Shown piece by piece: positions 22,633-32,172 of a stretch of 32,172 bases of DNA. Numbering within the stretch: position 1 is the first letter of the stretch; each line of letters begins with the position of its first letter. The translations under genes and the position numbers were made by a program. The notes under the pieces are model-generated. The model did not search any database. It was given only the letters and a program-made list of their open reading frames with translations, and was not told where the DNA came from. The stretch is from positions 1 to 32,172 of the forward strand of contig JAIXMF010000140.1 in assembly GCA_025201365.1 (NCBI GenBank), written 5' to 3'. Source of the DNA: Syncephalis plumigaleata. Lineage: Eukaryota > Zoopagomycota > Zoopagomycetes > Zoopagales > Piptocephalidaceae.

Positions 22633-25600
22633 CTAAAGGGTTTCCGAACGATCTCGTATGGCAGCATCATTACGCCATGATTTGTTGCCTATATCGATGA
22701 CACTGTCCCTCGTATAGCGATTGGAATAATTGCCGATAATTTGACCGATAACCGACTTGTGCTGTCGTTGTTTAACAACTGGACTAGTTAGAGTATTATT
22801 ATTGGAATACTGACGATTACTACTAGTACTACTATTAGCAGTAGTACTACTACTAATGGGAAACATAGGCAATTCATGAAGATGTATCAAATCTATCATG
22901 GATAACAGCATTAGTGATGAGGCAACTTGTCAATGAGACAAAGTGGAATGATCGACTTACGTGTTACAGGTACGAATTGCTCCTTGGCAACAATCTCCTG
23001 CAAGTAGTGCATCCATCGACGATAGATACTATTGGCCTCCGCTTGAAAGTAGTACTCCTTGCCTGCCTCCGCGATAATGACGAATCCATTGGGTAATCGA
23101 TCCTCGGGTAGTTTACATATGGCCACGTTACTTAGATGGACACGATACTTGAAATTACGTCGACCATTAGGCTTGTTCTTGGCCACGAGTAGCATGTCGT
23201 CGAACAGGAAGCATATTCGATTCTTTGTCTCCTTGAAACCGAATATAAAGTTGTTCAAATTGCTCTGGTAGATTAGACGTCGATGTGGTGTCACCAGCAT
23301 CTCGCCCATACCATCAAGCGAGCTTTGCACCAGTTTCGTTTGCTCTTTCTGTCTAGTTCGACGAGCGCTGTATATATTATAGAAGGGAAATACACGGTAG
23401 ATATCAATATTAATCGTCTAGCTAGTCTTATAGATTGTACGATGAATCACTTACAGTCTAGTGGTTTCCAAAGCGGTTTGTTCGATCTTTTCAACGCATT
23501 CCTTGAACTTGGCGTACTCCACATCATTGGGCGGGTACAAGTTTAGAATATTCTCTAGGCTTTTGTAATAGGCAGGCATATGATCCATAATATCGAATAG
23601 CATTTGATACAGATTCCTATTAACAATTTTAGCTTGACATTTCTATAATCATAGCAATAAGTATTATTATACGCTAAATGATAAAATGGTTGTATCATCT
23701 TACCGCCAATGTTTTCTTAAATGGATTATACTGCGATTGGAGATGCTCCAGCGTGGTAATAACATTTGAATACTCGTGTATATAATGTAAATAATAACGG
23801 AATCCTGGCATCTATTCATGATTTATGATATATGATATATGATTAGTAAAAGAACGTATACACTGATTGTTATTGAATCATTCCACTACTTACATGAGCG
23901 ATGAATGCCTTGGCAATATCTTTTAATGTGCCATTTTTCTTGAACTTTTCCACGCTAATGTACATCATATCCATTACGTCGTTAGTGACACTATCCTCCT
24001 CTTTAGTCAATAATAACGCTATATATATGCACTTACGCATTGGTGAGATCTTCGATAAAGAACTTGTGGAAGATGGCCAATTTCCTCACCCCGCCAAATA
24101 TGTAATTGTGTCGATCTCGGATGAACGCCTGGAATATGGACATGTTCTCCATGTCGGCCACACTACGCAACGGATACTCGAATTCATTTCGTAACGAGGA
24201 GAATTCATGGATATGCTTTTGCACACAACGAACTAGAGCGGCAATTGCTTCGGTACGACTTTCCTTGATGGTTTTTGGTTTCACCGTGTCATCTAATACA
24301 TATTGCTTAGTTATATAGACAGAAACTAGAGAAGAAAAAGAAATAGACATTGTCAGGATAGAATAATACCTTTATACGTCTCCGTAGATGTATTGAAACT
24401 GTCGTTAACACTGTCGGGATTAGTGGCCCTCGATGAACGTGTCGTCGACCTGGATAGATCCGGTGTTTTCGACAATGCTGAATCATTCGTAATAAATGAT
24501 TGATCGAGAAATGAAAAGTCATACTTATCATTGTTGGATGTCTTGGGTGATGATTCCGCGGAATACAACGAGGATATACCGCTCAGATCACGATCGCCAT
24601 AATCGGATATCGTATTATTGGGTTGCATCATTTGGTAGCTTACACTTTGAGTATGCGATATACGTTTTGACTTTTCATAATCTAGTATCGTCGATGATGC
24701 CGGTGAAGGTAGGCTAGATTCATTCATTCCATTTGTATTGATAGTTAAGCGATCCATGCTTGGATAATTCACTGGCACATTGCTATTCCTATGATCCCTT
24801 TGTATACTAGCGTGATTATGTTGATGCTGATTTGTCACTCGTTGCTCATGTTCTATCGATGAGTTAGTAGTCTATTTGCTTTGTGTCTTAATCATCATCA
24901 TCATTATTGTTGTTGTTGATTGTTCACTTACCATAGGAGTGTGATGCACTAATGCCATCCTGCCGATTGTGATAGGATACTTGATCGGGTAACACGTTGA
25001 CGGTGTATTCACCAGATTCATCAATGGTCTCTTCATTGAGTATAGTCTCAGTCATCATGTTTCTTAACGAATGATGCGTTGCACGTCGATTGCTGGCAGA
25101 AATGATGGAGCTAGTAGCATTTGAAGATGTATCACGACTGAAACCTGACCATGCACTTCCCGAGAACATACTTTCATTGTCGCTGTCAAGTGCACTCAGA
25201 CTAATCTGCGCCAATGAAGGCACTATAGTCTTACGACTTGAAATAGAATTAGGACGATAAACGAGACTATTACTGCCGATAGAGGAATAATTCGGTATAT
25301 TACTCGAGTAAGTCGCGCTTTTACCTTCATCGTTCAACCAGCATCGATTCACGTCTATGAACGAGCCCAGATCATCATCGTCATCATTGTCATTCTGATG
25401 ATTCATACTACTGCTGGCAATAGATATGGTATCAGATGCATTATAGTTGACGGTATGATTTACTATAGTTGTTTGAGGTGTGCCAGTTAAGTGACGTTGC
25501 TGCTGATGATGCTGATGATGCTGAGAAGCATTAGATGCTACACTCAATTCATTCCAAAATAACCCTGTATCTCCAGTAGATCGATTTATCTCGCTACCAG

Positions 25601-26060
25601 GTGACATGGGAAGTATGTAGACGGAATTTGTTATTTCACCATTAGATTTGTCCGGTGAAGCTGGATGGGATACAGGTCGTGAATGAGCATCCGATGTTAC
25701 CATTCTAGGCTGAATCGACGTGGTACGATTTGTAAGAATTGGAGGTGGCGATGCTGCCTGATTAATGGAAGTTGATTTCGGCCGCTGATGATGATGAACC
25801 ACCTCCAATGTTGGATTCAGCAATGATTCACGTCTCGTCGAAGCCACGGGCTTGAATGAAGAGCGTACAGAAGTATTCACATCTGATACATTAGCATCCT
25901 GACCATTTATCGCTAATTGAGAACGATACTGGTGTATTTGATTCACATCATAGCCTGCAAAATTAGCTGAAGCAGCAGCAGCAGCAGCAGCAGCAGCAGT
26001 GGTAGTGGTAGTAGGAGCAAAGGTGTTTGGCAATGGGGATGCATAGGATTTTCTCGACAT
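22633..26060 (-). CDS. Rho guanine nucleotide exchange factor (DH-PH)
   Basis: Eight exons: 24932-26060, 24370-24852, 24037-24292, 23894-23990, 23704-23811, 23455-23642, 22961-23367, 22633-22892; phases join to 975 residues. Roughly the first 540 residues are disordered and Ser/Asn-rich, with a poly-Ala run (9 A after TTTTT), a His-rich HQHHQHHQQQRH stretch and an acidic NDNDDDDD patch. The DH domain covers about 550-740 (RTEAIAALVRCVQKHIHEF ... FHKFFIEDL ... HMPAYYKSLENILNLYPP). The PH domain follows (RRLIYQSNLNNF, RICFLFDDMLLVAKN, FKYRVHLSNVAI, GKEYYFQAEANSIYRRWMHYLQEI), then a Ser/Asn-rich tail. Such proteins load GTP onto Rho/Cdc42 GTPases at sites of polar growth. Start chosen at MSRKSY (26060); an in-frame Met at 26138 adds a Cys-rich stretch that looks like read-through of an acceptor (TTATTACAG). 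The specific paralogue is not identified. Confidence 0.9.
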
Positions 26061-26922
26061 ACTTGCTGTAATAATGGGAATAATAGATAGTCGTTGAACG
26101 TAACAACAGCAACAAGAACTAGAAGCAACTAGAAACAACTATATCAACAAATAGTTGAATCGGAGCGTACTATAAAGAATAAACTGGAAATAGAAAGAGA
26201 AGCATTGAGCAGATTTATTCAATCGAATCGAGAAATAAACCTATGCTAAATAACATGTTGCAGTTCTTTGTCTGTCTACGACAATGGATACACAAACACA
26301 CAAACACACGCACATACGCACATCATGCAGGCAGGCAGGCGGACAAACGCTGATAATGGTGATAGGTGTCTAAGAAAGTAGTGCTCACTTGTTTATAGGC
26401 CATGTGATGACTTGAACAAAGAGGCATATGGCCGTACAAACATGTTGCACATCCCATGAACACATATCATCAATGATCATACTCTATTTCTCATTCACAT
26501 TATACCATTTGTGAATTAGCATGGCAAATGTTAATATCAGTCATAGTAGAATATTTTACAATTTGTAACATGTTGTTTATCATATATACAAAAGAGAGAG
26601 AGAGAATATGTGTGTGTGCAACATAGAAGCCACTAAGTGATAGTTTGTTGTGGATGATTAAACTGCAAACAAAACGGCATTATTTATTACAAAAAAATTG
26701 TACACGCTTTTAGTGATTGCCGATGTGATAATGTGTGATGATGAAGGCGTTCCTTTATAGCTTTTCCGCACTTTCCCTTATTTCCAACTGGTTAGCTTAT
26801 CTTTCTTGTCGAGTACACGTACCGTTTCCTTGCACTACTTGAGGCGCTGCACGGTACACATCTATTCTATCTATTGCTATTCAGGTCTAGTTTACCGATC
26901 TAGTGCTGGGATCTAATCAAAT
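26061..26922. other. divergent upstream region of RhoGEF and NDUFS2
   Basis: Non-coding, 862 bp. It contains ACAC repeats near 26290-26315, GGCA repeats near 26326-26341 and a GAGAGAGAGAGA then TGTGTGTG stretch near 26592-26618. No promoter motif stands out. Confidence 0.45.
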
Positions 26923-28492
26923 ATGTCGCCATTCGCGTTACGTTGCGGTCTCTTTGCTAGACGCCAGCTGAGCGATCCTGCCCAGTTGGCGCGTATTGCC
27001 TTCTTGAAGGCTTCATCACCGGTGACGCCCGCTGCCTCCCGAGTGTCCCGTGCGTCATACTCCTCGGTACAAACGATTAGACGACGTATCTCACCTGAAA
27101 TGGCGAGTATCACCCAGCCAATTGATATGTCGCGTGATGACGATGCTCACGGTACTGTTGGTAAGTAGACCGCGTGCGTGTCATTCTGATGACATTCACC
27201 TTAATCCAACGGGTGATTGCATATAGATCAGTGTACAGTACAGTAATAACTTACTATTCTTTCACATTATATGTATGTATGTATGTATGTACGATGCAGA
27301 GGTGGAGGATAAATCCGAAGACGTACGTCCCAAGTATTTTACCGTCAATTTGGGACCACAACATCCAGCGGCACATGGTGTACTTCGTATGATTTTGGAA
27401 CTGGAAGGCGAGAAGATTGTACGCGCCGATCCTCATATCGGTCTATTACATCGCGGTACCGAGAAATTGATCGAGTACAAGACGTACACGCAAGCATTAC
27501 CCTATTTCGATCGACTTGACTACGTATCTATGATGACTAATGAGCAGGCATTCTCGTTGGCCATCGAGAAACTACTAAACATCGAGGTGCCATTACGTGG
27601 TCAATATATTCGTACGCTATTCTCGGAAATCACACGTATTCTCAACCATATTATGGCGGTTACCACTCACGTGATGGATGTGGGTGCACTCACACCCTTC
27701 TTGTGGATGTTCGAGGAACGAGAAAAGCTCATTGAATTCTACGAACGTGTCAGTGGCTCGCGTATGCATGCCGCTTACGTACGACCTGGCGGTGTGTCGC
27801 AGGATTTGCCACTCGGCCTACTCGAGGATATCTACACATGGGCGGCGCAATTCGGCGCACGTATCGACGAATGCGAGGAAACACTGACCACCAATCGTAT
27901 TTGGGTCAATCGTACCCGAGGTATCGGTGTGATCACTAAGCAGCAAGCGCTCGACTACTCGCTTAGCGGTGTCATGCTACGTTCGACGGGTGTACGCTGG
28001 GATATTCGTAAGGAAAAGCCGTATGATGCCTATGCCGACATGGAATTCGATGTACCTGTAGGCACGCAGGGCGACAGTTACGATCGATTCATGATGCGAT
28101 GCGAGGAGATGCGTCAATCGATTCGTATTATCGAGCAGTGTATCAACAAGATGCCGGTCGGTCCAGTGAAGGTGGAAGACTGGAAGATATCGCCACCCAG
28201 TCGTGCCAGCATGAAGGAGAACATGGAGGCGTTGATTCATCACTTTAAATTGTTCTCGGAAGGATTCGCCGTGCCACCCGGCGAGACATACACGGTGATC
28301 GAGGCACCCAAGGGTGAATTCGGCGTGCATCTCGTGTCCGACGGTTCTAGTCGTCCATATCGTTGCAAGATCCGAGCACCAGGTTTCGCTCATCTTGCAG
28401 CCACCGATCTAATGAGTCGCGGTCATTTATTAGCCGATATGGTCACCGTTATTGGTACATGTGATTTGGTATTTGGTGAGGTAGATCGATAG
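26923..28492 (+). CDS. NDUFS2: NADH dehydrogenase (complex I) 49 kDa subunit, nuclear-encoded
   Basis: Exons 26923-27160 and 27300-28492, 476 residues. The first 60-odd residues are Arg/Ser/Ala-rich without acidic residues ([31 protein letters not shown]), a mitochondrial presequence. The mature part has [20 protein letters not shown], with the His of the quinone site, then [34 protein letters not shown] with the quinone-site Tyr, and [12 protein letters not shown]. It ends in [18 protein letters not shown] and [26 protein letters not shown], the family C-terminus. It forms the quinone-binding cavity with PSST in the matrix arm. The intron is longer than most here (139 nt) and carries (ATGT)5 at 27271-27290 just before its acceptor. 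Exon 2 is GC-richer with strong codon bias, as expected for high expression. Confidence 0.97.
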
Positions 28493-28620
28493 GTATACTT
28501 TGAAGAGCGAGAACAGGAACAGGAACAAGTAGCAGCAGCAGCAGTAGTAGTAGTATTAGTAATAGCGATAAGCACATTTATTGAAACTATCATAATAAAT
28601 GGGCACATTCATTGATACGC

Positions 28621-29766
28621 CTAAGAAGATAATGTTGCTGCCATAACTATATCTTCTTCGAATGGAACATATTCGAGAACATTAAACTTGGTACAACTGG
28701 ATGAGTCCTACATAGTAGTAATAGCAAAATGACATAATTATATATATATATACATTTACACGTTAATGAATAACATACCTGATTATGTTGACGAATAACA
28801 CGATTAATCACGCTAATGCCTTGTTCTCCAACATAGACTGGAGCAATGGTGACAATAAGTAGATCTACGATAGGTGTCAACATGGCCAATAATCCTTGAA
28901 TGACGCGTGCACCACCCTCAATCATTACTCGTCGAATGCCTAGATTGTGCAATAACTCCATGGCAGCTCTCATATCAATATGTTCTAACGCAATAGCATT
29001 ACTATGATGAGTATAAATGATATAGCTCATAATGAAAGGTAACTCACCAGTATCCGGTAATAAAGGTGCTCGAATGATCTTGGCACCACACGCTTCCACT
29101 TGTTGCCACTTGACAGGATCAATGATGGTATCACCGACAATAATCCATGGTGCTAAACATTCACCCGACTGATGCAACTTCTTGTCAAGTAGTCGAGCAC
29201 TTAATGGTATACGTAGATGAGTATCCAAGATAATCGGTTGAGGTTGTGATGCAGTATTTCTTTCATGTAATCGTAAATGACGAGCTATTCAATAATTGAT
29301 GTATATGTGTATATATATATATATTAATAATGCTTGCTAGTCATTAATTAGTAGTAATAGTAATTCTGATTTACCAAGTAAACGTGGATCATCATGAATA
29401 ACCGTGCCAATGCCCACTAGAATGGCATCGTGTACAGTTCGAAGGCTATTATTATGATTATGATTATGATTATGATTATGACATTCCTAGTGAATAAGCA
29501 ACGACACGTAAATGAATGTAAATCCTCACTTACCGATGCGTCATAATCATCGAGGCAGCTCCACTTAATACAAGTTGTTGACCATGTTCTCCAGCAATTT
29601 TACCATCTAAACTTTGTGCGTATGTTAAGGTGATCCATGGTCTATCTACTGGTTGATTGATAGCTAGTCGACTACTACTACTACTGCTATGATTATCATC
29701 GTAGTACTTTGCGATAAATGTTTCCGCTATAGTTTGTCGTTGTTCTGCAATATCAATTGTAGACAT
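28621..29766 (-). CDS. RIB7: riboflavin biosynthesis reductase (RIB7)
   Basis: Five exons: 29534-29766, 29375-29445, 29048-29284, 28779-28984, 28621-28707; 277 residues. Motifs: RPWITLTYAQSLDGKIA near residue 43, the SGAASMIMTHRLRTVHDAILVGIGTVIHDDPRLL nucleotide and substrate region split by intron 1, PIILDTHLRIP, and RRVMIEGGARVIQGLL, the NADPH-fold glycine motif. It reduces the ribosylaminopyrimidinone phosphate in the second step of fungal and archaeal riboflavin synthesis; bacteria and plants deaminate first. The 63-nt interval 28985-29047 (GTGAGT...TTAG) can be read in frame but is probably an intron, because splicing gives DTEHIDM in the expected alignment. Exon 5 gives LEYVPFEEDIVMAATLSS, the usual C-terminal type. 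Intron 1 carries the ATTATG repeat. It is head to head with EME1 (179 bp). Confidence 0.92.
29451..29480. repeat. (ATTATG)5 hexanucleotide repeat in RIB7 intron 1
   Basis: Five perfect ATTATG units lie just inside the acceptor end of intron 29446-29533. Confidence 0.9.
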
Positions 29767-29945
29767 ATTGGATGTGTGATACGATGAAGAATAAGAAATA
29801 ACTAGATGGATAGAGGAATAAAGAAACTAGAATCAATGACGTATCGTTTAAATACACGTTGGAATGGTTCATCTCTCTTTTGTTTACGCGTTTTCCCTTT
29901 CTTGTTTCCTTTCTTGTTTCGTATTTCATAATATTTCACTTTACT
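29767..29945. promoter_or_regulatory. short divergent promoter between RIB7 and EME1
   Basis: Only 179 bp separate the start codons. It contains TGACGTA near 29836, a CRE/ATF-like half site, and ACGCGT at 29886-29891, matching the MCB element used by yeast G1/S genes, 55 bp before the EME1 ATG. A polypyrimidine run (CCCTTTCTTGTTTCCTTTC) sits between that and the ATG. Functional meaning is inferred only. Confidence 0.4.
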
Positions 29946-31961
29946 ATGAGTGCCGGTGACAATGTCATTGATCTTACAGGATCGTCACCGGCAAGTTGCA
30001 ATACACCTAGATCACAAATACGACATAAATACACTGATAATAAGAGTAGTGCACGAGACTGGCCTGCTCTATCGCCGTCAATACTATTGTCATCACCATT
30101 AGGACGTTATTGTACTCAACCACTAGAGTCATTGCCAATTGTAAACAACGAAGCTAGTCAGTCAAGCTATTCCAACATAGTAAATAATGCGATAAATGAT
30201 GATATAGACGTAGCAACTGGTAGACTTAGTAATTCAATATCATCATTAGAGGCCAATATTAATAATAATCAAGATGATTTCTATAATTTGACACCTATTA
30301 GATACGATGATGATGATGACAATAACAATTTTTGGACATTAACTACTCATTCAGATGATGATATTGCTGCAAATGATACAGGCTTTAACTCAACAAATAC
30401 ACAGAATGTATTTGATGATACAACACATCGGAATATGACTGCAAATGATAGTTTAATTATTATGCCAGATGATACAGAATGTAATAAAAGTGATACACAT
30501 CAAATAGTCGACAAAGAACAAAAGACACGTAAAAGAACGAAGAAGCAAATGGTAAGGAAATAGAAATGATAATGTTATTAATTTACTATTGATATCTAAT
30601 ACAAGAAGTAATTGTTATTAGCCATCGCCATCAGCAGTGGATCGGCAATTGGAGAGGATTAGAAAGAAAGAGGAGAAGCAACAACGTGATGTAAGCGTAT
30701 AATCATGAAATAGTAGAAATAGCGATATTGATACATGTATTTCTTTTCTTCATGTTAATAATTATAGAAGAAGAAACGATTAGAGAAAGAGGCCACGCTG
30801 GAGATACGTAGATTAAACACGAAACCCGATAAACAATCAGCCATCCGTGATATGATTATTGTTTTACATAATTTCTCGTTATTAAAAGAGGCACGAGAAG
30901 TAGTTATGCAAGGATTAAGTGAGATGGCATGCGAAATACGCGATGTAACCGATCAAATGTTATTGGCATCATCTATAGCACATGTAACATGGAGACAACG
31001 GAGAACCACACGATACAACGAGGAGAAACAGCTATTCCTGCCTACTTCACCGAATACCGCAAGTACCGAGGAAGAGAAACCATTTGTAGCGTGTATTCTG
31101 CCTATATCACAATTTATTACTAAGACATCATCGTCTACCGATGTAAATGAGCTGATGAAACTGATTCATCGTAGTTATGCCAAGTATAAACCGATATTGA
31201 TCATTCACGGGTTTACCGCTTATTTACGGAAACGCGACACGATATGGCATCGTTGGTATGCCGAACGCGTGCGTAACAATGGTCAGTCAGCGAGAGAGGA
31301 ACCGAGTGAGGAGGAACTAGGACCGGATCAACAGGAAGTCGAACGACGTCTTATCGACATTCAACTGCGACATCGATGTCTCATGCTAATGATCGACCAA
31401 TGGAGTGAACTCGCTCGATGGATCAGTCAATACTGTGGCGAGATGTCAATTCATTCGCAAAGGTAAATCAAAATGATGAATGTCCACTTGTGTGAATGAC
31501 ACCATTGCTAATGAAGTGTGCAACTATTATTATTATTATTATTGTTGTTGTTGTTGTTGTTGTTGGGTTAAGGAGTGTACAATCGATGGCACACGGACTA
31601 CCACGAGTGCCTACGGGTAAGACTGCCTCGGATACATGGCGTATCATGCTTGAGCAAGTCTATTCGTGTAGTGCATCGGCTGCCATGGCCATTAGCCAGC
31701 GTTATCCCACTCCTTATGCATTGTACACGGCCTATAATGCGTGTACCTCGTCACAAGATGCGGAACAAATGCTCGCCTCTCTTATGGTAACTATGTGTGT
31801 ATATAATACTATTATTGACACTATTAACATATATGCTCGTGTACTAGGTTAACTATGGACCCATTGGTGCGCAACATGCACGACGTCTAGGCCCTACACT
31901 ATCACGACGTATATATCGCGTATTTGTAGTGTTAATCCAGATGAAATTATATCTTGAGTGA
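29946..31961 (+). CDS. EME1: EME1/MMS4-type subunit of the MUS81 structure-specific endonuclease
   Basis: Five exons: 29946-30551, 30622-30690, 30768-31462, 31573-31786, 31848-31961; 565 residues, close to human EME1. The start MSAGDNVIDLTGSSP was chosen because upstream in-frame residues are hydrophobic and unlike the family; VIDLT is a good SUMO-interacting motif. The N-terminal 200 residues are acidic and Asn/Asp-rich. A charged coiled stretch (RQLERIRKKEEKQQ, KKKRLEKEATLEIRRL) leads to the inactive nuclease-like domain (ILIIHGFTAYLRKRDTIWHRW; VERRLIDIQLRHRCLMLMI; LARWISQYCGEMSIHSQR). The end carries helix-hairpin-helix-like repeats (MAISQRYPTPYALYTAY, NYGPIGAQHARRLGPTLSRRIYRVF). The metal-binding ERKxxxD motif of MUS81 is absent, as expected for EME1. 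The complex cuts Holliday junctions and stalled forks. Confidence 0.92.
31462..31573 (+). repeat. EME1 intron with (ATT)n(GTT)n repeat
   Basis: The 110-nt intron 31463-31572 ends in consecutive TAT/ATT and GTT repeats (about 31525-31565) and GGTTAAG. The acceptor is AAG, required by phase and by the conserved RSVQSMAHGLPR that follows. Confidence 0.75.
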
Positions 31962-32172
31962 ATTCTAATGAGCAATTTATTAATGTAATAACAAATAAAT
32001 GTTGACGTATTACTTCAGATTAGTGCAGCATCATGGCTAAACTAATCGATTGTAATGCTTGTTCTACTACTACTACTACTACGAGTATGATGTCATCAAC
32101 ACGTTATTGCTACACAAATTAAATTACCAACTATGACATACATAAAACAGTCAATAATTAATCATTTCACCA
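31962..32172. other. right-edge non-coding DNA after EME1
   Basis: AATAAA at about 31993 is a likely EME1 polyadenylation signal. A (CTA)n tract lies at about 32063-32082. I see no gene. Confidence 0.4.

Noticed and set aside
26061-26138. Upstream Met of RhoGEF at 26138
   Set aside because: Adds a Cys-rich stretch and crosses an acceptor-like TTATTACAG; the Met at 26060 is a more natural start.
29859-29945. Upstream Met of EME1 at 29859, giving a transmembrane-like leader
   Set aside because: The Phe/Leu-rich reading comes from the promoter pyrimidine tract; EME1 is nuclear.
32035-32100. Possible C-terminal exon of a minus-strand gene at the right edge
   Set aside because: Open frame ending in LQSISLAMMLH includes a Val run from a (CTA)n repeat; too short to support.

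Overview
The window reads as nuclear DNA of an intron-rich fungus, probably an early-diverging (non-Dikarya) lineage; that placement is inference. Evidence: 50-110 nt GT-AG introns with TACTAAC-like branch points, a fungal-type cysteine-rich GPI-anchored wall protein, a fungal-type riboflavin reductase (RIB7) and fungal-style EFR3 and RhoGEF genes. A DET1 gene, best known from animals and plants, is present and argues against ordinary ascomycete yeasts. There are no operons, CRISPR arrays, rRNAs or recognisable tRNAs.

Layout. 1-844 (-): 5' part of an Asn/Ser-rich gene that runs off the left edge. 846-4581: gene-poor, repeat-rich DNA. 4587-9121 (-): complete Ty1/copia retrotransposon with two 209-bp LTRs that I read as identical, a 5-bp target duplication (GAATG), a primer site matching the anticodon half of tRNA-Lys(CUU), and one in-frame UGA in integrase. 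9397-10044 (+): GPI-anchored Cys-rich protein. 10503-11172 (+): CIA2/MIP18. 11507-14978 (-): EFR3, 17 exons. 16352-16459 (-): a 35-residue secreted peptide. 17069-17573 (+): APC11. 17662-20224 (-): DET1. 21072-22280 (+): HPPD with two compensating one-base indels. 22633-26060 (-): RhoGEF (DH-PH). 26923-28492 (+): NDUFS2. 28621-29766 (-): RIB7. 29946-31961 (+): EME1.

The genes are unrelated housekeeping functions: Fe-S assembly, PI4-kinase scaffolding at the plasma membrane, ubiquitin ligases (APC11 and DET1, tail to tail), tyrosine catabolism, Rho signalling, complex I, riboflavin synthesis and crossover resolution. Several pairs are divergent with shared upstream DNA (DET1/HPPD, RhoGEF/NDUFS2, RIB7/EME1) or convergent with short gaps (CIA2/EFR3, APC11/DET1, HPPD/RhoGEF, NDUFS2/RIB7).

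I found no clear undescribed multi-gene system. The items most worth a second look are the half-tRNA-primed young retroelement with its nonsense codon, the tiny secreted peptide, DET1 in a fungal setting, the APC11 RING with an Asp in place of its last Cys, and the paired indels in HPPD.
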